Positions 33,758-36,037 of a stretch of 36,037 nucleotides of DNA are shown here, piece by piece. This DNA is from Cyanobacteriota bacterium (lineage in GTDB: Bacteria > Cyanobacteriota > Cyanobacteriia > Leptolyngbyales > Leptolyngbyaceae). A program made the position numbers and the translations under genes. The stretch covers positions 1-36,037 of the forward strand of contig JAPLHZ010000125.1 of assembly GCA_026389365.1 (NCBI GenBank), read 5' to 3'. Numbering within the stretch: the stretch's first letter is position 1; every line of letters begins with the position of its first letter. A model generated the notes under the pieces. The model was not told the origin of the DNA. It saw only the letters and a program-made list of their open reading frames with translations, and searched no databases.

Positions 33758-35815
33758 ATGGATGCAATATATGAGTATGCCTGGATGATTCCGGTGTTGC
33801 CGCTGATGGGGGCAATGCTAGTGGGTCTAGGATTAATTTCCTTCAATAAAGATACGAACCGTTTGCGAGGCCTTGCATCCGGCTTTCTGGTGTCATTGAT
33901 TGGCACGGCCATGGTGTTGTCCTTCGGGATTCTCGCCAGCCAGCTTGGGGGTCATGCTCCCTACGTAAGAATGTTTGAGTGGGCTTCCGCTGGAGATTTT
34001 AAACTTCAGATGGGCTACATAGTGGATCCGCTGACATCAATGATGTTGGTAGTGGTGACGACGGTGGCGCTGTTGGTGATGATCTACACCGATGGTTACA
34101 TGGCGCACGATGCTAGCTATGTGCGGTTTTATGCCTATCTGAGTTTATTTAGCTCCTCCATGTTGGGCCTTGTCATCAGTCCAAATCTCGTGCAGGTGTA
34201 CGTGTTTTGGGAGTTGGTGGGGATGTGTTCCTATCTACTGATCGGCTTTTGGTACGATCGCAAGGCTGCCGCAGATGCTTGTCAGAAAGCCTTCGTGACC
34301 AACCGAGTGGGTGACTTTGGGTTATTGCTGGGTATTTTGGGGTTGTTTTGGGCAACGCGGAGTTTTGATTTTGCCATCATGGGCGATCGGCTCCATACAA
34401 TGGTTGAGAATGGGACATTAAGTGGTTCTATTTCAGCCTTGTTTGCAATTTTGGTGTTTTTAGGCCCAGTAGCGAAATCGGCTCAGTTCCCGCTTCATGT
34501 GTGGCTACCGGATGCCATGGAAGGGCCAACCCCGATTTCAGCCTTGATCCATGCGGCGACGATGGTGGCGGCGGGTGTGTTTTTGATTGCCCGCATGTTC
34601 CCGGTGTTTAGTCAGATTCCGGTGGTGATGGATACGATCGCTTGGACGGGTGCCATCACGGCATTCATTGGCGCAACCACTGCTATTACCCAGAATGATA
34701 TTAAGAAAGGCTTGGCCTATTCCACGATGTCTCAGTTGGGTTATATGGTCCTAGCGATGGGTGTTGGGGCTTATAGTGCGGGATTGTTTCACCTAGTGAC
34801 TCATGCATTCTTTAAGGCGATGTTGTTCTTGGGATCTGGGTCTGTGATTCACGGCATGGAAGAAGCAGTAGGCCATAATCCGGCTTACGCTCAAGATATG
34901 CGCTTGATGGGTGGCTTACGGAAGTTGATGCCGATTACTGCAACGACCTTTTTGATTGGAACCTTGGCGATTTGTGGAATTCCTCCGTTTGCTGGGTTTT
35001 GGTCGAAGGATGAGATTCTTCACCGTGCTTATGAAGCGAATCCAAATCTTTGGTTTATTGGCTTTTTGACGGCGGGGATCACGGCCTTCTATATGTTCCG
35101 CATGTACTTCCAGACCTTTGAAGGGGAATTGCGGGCCACGGATGCTGGGATTCTCAACATCATCGAAGGCGAACAGCTTCGGAAGATGGGAATTGCGGCG
35201 GGTCCGGGCGCTATGAATGCCAAAGAATTGGGCGCAGTGGCAACGCTGTCTCACGAGGATCATGACGAGCATCATGGTGATCCTCACGAGTCTCCGTTGA
35301 CCATGACGTTGCCGTTAATGGTGTTGGCGATTCCCTCCATGTTTATTGGTTTATTGGGTACGCCCTTTGCCAATTATTTTGAAGCGTTTATCCATGCGCC
35401 GGGAGAAGTGTTTGTTCAGGAACCTGTCGATTTGCCAGAGTTTTTGATCATGGGTGGTAGTTCTGTGGGCATTGGTCTCGTGGGGATTTCGATCGCCATC
35501 CTGATGTATCTTCAGAAAAAAATGGATCCGTCAGTTTGGGCCAATCGGTTCCCGACTTTGTATGCACTCTCGAAAAACAAATGGTATTTCGATGAAATTT
35601 ACGATGCGGTGTTTGTCCGTCCGTCTCGTGGCCTAGCGCGTCAAGTGTTAGAAGTGGATTACAAAGTTGTGGATGGCGTGGTGAATCTAACCGGATTCTT
35701 AACGTTGCTCACGGGCGAAGGTCTGAAGTACATCGAAAATGGTCGAGCGCAGTTCTATGCCTTGATCATATTTGGTGCCGTTATTGTGTTTGTGATTGCT
35801 TCTGGATTTGCTTAA
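33758..35815 (+). CDS. ndhF: NAD(P)H-quinone oxidoreductase subunit 5 (NdhF)
   Basis: A 685-residue polytopic subunit of thylakoid NDH-1, used in cyclic electron flow and respiration; one of the antiporter-like proton pumping subunits. The start MDAIYEYAWMIPVLPLMGAM, the core YVFWELVGMCSYLLIGFWYD, HVWLPDAMEGPTPISALIHAATMVAAGVFLIAR, KKGLAYSTMSQLGYMVLAMG and LVTHAFFKAMLFLGSGSVIH are classic. A His-rich loop (HEDHDEHHGDPHES) precedes the C-terminal lateral helix region ending IENGRAQFYALIIFGAVIVFVIASGFA, which fits the NdhF1 type. ATG 33758 is preferred over the in-frame GTG 33746. ndhD, which commonly follows, is not seen; an IS element starts instead. Confidence 0.93.
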   Translation: MDAIYEYAWMIPVLPLMGAMLVGLGLISFNKDTNRLRGLASGFLVSLIGTAMVLSFGILASQLGGHAPYVRMFEWASAGDFKLQMGYIVDPLTSMMLVVVTTVALLVMIYTDGYMAHDASYVRFYAYLSLFSSSMLGLVISPNLVQVYVFWELVGMCSYLLIGFWYDRKAAADACQKAFVTNRVGDFGLLLGILGLFWATRSFDFAIMGDRLHTMVENGTLSGSISALFAILVFLGPVAKSAQFPLHVWLPDAMEGPTPISALIHAATMVAAGVFLIARMFPVFSQIPVVMDTIAWTGAITAFIGATTAITQNDIKKGLAYSTMSQLGYMVLAMGVGAYSAGLFHLVTHAFFKAMLFLGSGSVIHGMEEAVGHNPAYAQDMRLMGGLRKLMPITATTFLIGTLAICGIPPFAGFWSKDEILHRAYEANPNLWFIGFLTAGITAFYMFRMYFQTFEGELRATDAGILNIIEGEQLRKMGIAAGPGAMNAKELGAVATLSHEDHDEHHGDPHESPLTMTLPLMVLAIPSMFIGLLGTPFANYFEAFIHAPGEVFVQEPVDLPEFLIMGGSSVGIGLVGISIAILMYLQKKMDPSVWANRFPTLYALSKNKWYFDEIYDAVFVRPSRGLARQVLEVDYKVVDGVVNLTGFLTLLTGEGLKYIENGRAQFYALIIFGAVIVFVIASGFA

Positions 35816-35831
35816 GTCTGATTGACTAGAA

Positions 35832-35863
35832 AGCCGATCGTTCCTTGTTTGGGGCGATCGGCT
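35832..35863. terminator. GC-rich hairpin behind ndhF built from HIP1 cores
   Basis: AGCCGATCG (35832-35840) and CGATCGGCT (35855-35863) pair perfectly around a 14-base loop, 16 bases behind the ndhF stop. No T-run follows, so it is not a standard terminator; it may protect the 3' end. Both arms contain the CGATCG core. Confidence 0.4.
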
Positions 35864-35897
35864 GCACGATATTAAATCGCGATAATATTCTAATTCA

Positions 35898-36037
35898 CGT
35901 CAGTTTTGGATAAGGTAGACGGCTAGAAAAGTCAAAAAAAGGAGGATCCGTTAGGCTGAAGTTGTAAACCAATCAGCAGGTTCCTCCCCTATGTCTAGCT
36001 TAGAAGAACTGTTTTGCCCTGTCGATGATTTTTGCCA
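35898..36037 (+). mobile_element. Left part of an IS982-type element (boundary uncertain)
   Basis: A transposase frame opens at 35991. The terminal inverted repeat should lie within about 100 bases upstream. A start near ACGTCAGTTTTGGATAAGG (35898) is possible because IS982 ends begin with AC, but the other end is outside the window, so the boundary is a guess. AGGAGGA (35940-35946) and TCCTCCC (35982-35988) in the leader can pair, just before the transposase ATG. Confidence 0.4.
35991..36037 (+). CDS. IS982-family transposase, N-terminal fragment cut by the window edge
   Basis: ATG 35991 opens MSSLEELFCPVDDFC and runs off the right edge after 15 codons. The LFC-x-VDDFC string is the usual beginning of IS982-family DDE transposases. 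The catalytic domain is not visible, so intactness is unknown. Confidence 0.6.
   Translation, partial: MSSLEELFCPVDDFC

Overview
The window is cyanobacterial chromosome. It carries allophycocyanin genes (apcA, apcB, apcC), photosystem I psaK, the split RNA polymerase genes rpoC1 and rpoC2, ndhF, the pipY-sepF-proC neighbourhood and several small families found only in cyanobacteria and plastids. The HIP1 core CGATCG is scattered densely through genes and spacers, as in many cyanobacteria. The sequence alone does not fix the genus; nothing here indicates a marine picocyanobacterium. Almost everything is core housekeeping and photosynthesis. An insertion sequence is cut off at each edge.

Layout. 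1-127: end of an ISAs1-type element. 301-2398: a solitary peptide-type ABC binding lipoprotein and psaK. 2557-4926: tRNA-Ser and a ComEC-like DNA-uptake channel. 5100-7284: an accessory patch with a PEP-CTERM surface protein built on a 21-bp repeat, an AT-rich gap, a decayed reading frame, a DUF4079 membrane protein and two copies of a 65-bp terminator repeat. 7404-9247: an RNase D-like exonuclease, an M48 protease whose stop codon lies inside tRNA-Leu, and a 55-codon basic ORF. 9303-11405: the apcABC operon on the minus strand with its terminator, an internal hairpin, a long leader and tRNA-Thr. 11606-14991: fabG converging on hisD, then rpsT and tatD. 15009-24560: the rpoB-rpoC1-rpoC2 operon with a consensus-like promoter and a clear terminator. 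24646-28892: five cyanobacterial genes of poorly known function (a DUF1517-like protein, a Gly/Ser/Arg-rich lipoprotein, a degenerate DinG-like helicase, a one-helix membrane protein and a DUF1815 protein). 28897-32650: an epoxide-hydrolase-like enzyme, pipY, sepF and proC. 32690-33640: a DUF1824 protein and a thioredoxin with a CGLC active site. 33758-35815: ndhF, followed by the start of an IS982-type transposase at the right edge.

How the genes work together. The apc genes encode the phycobilisome core, PsaK sits at the edge of photosystem I, and NdhF belongs to the proton-pumping arm of NDH-1, so three parts of the photosynthetic electron-transport and light-harvesting system are represented. 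The rpo operon, rpsT, tRNAs, fabG, hisD and proC are information and biosynthesis genes. PipY, SepF and ProC link vitamin B6 homeostasis, Z-ring assembly and proline synthesis.

I found no convincing new multi-gene system. The most unusual signals are structural: (1) short perfect tandem duplications (11-17 bp) lying on or just behind the stop codons of several unrelated genes; (2) a duplicated 65-bp terminator module whose stem shows a compensatory change; (3) a protease ORF that ends inside a tRNA gene; (4) a helicase relative that has lost its ATPase motifs; and (5) IS elements at both edges.
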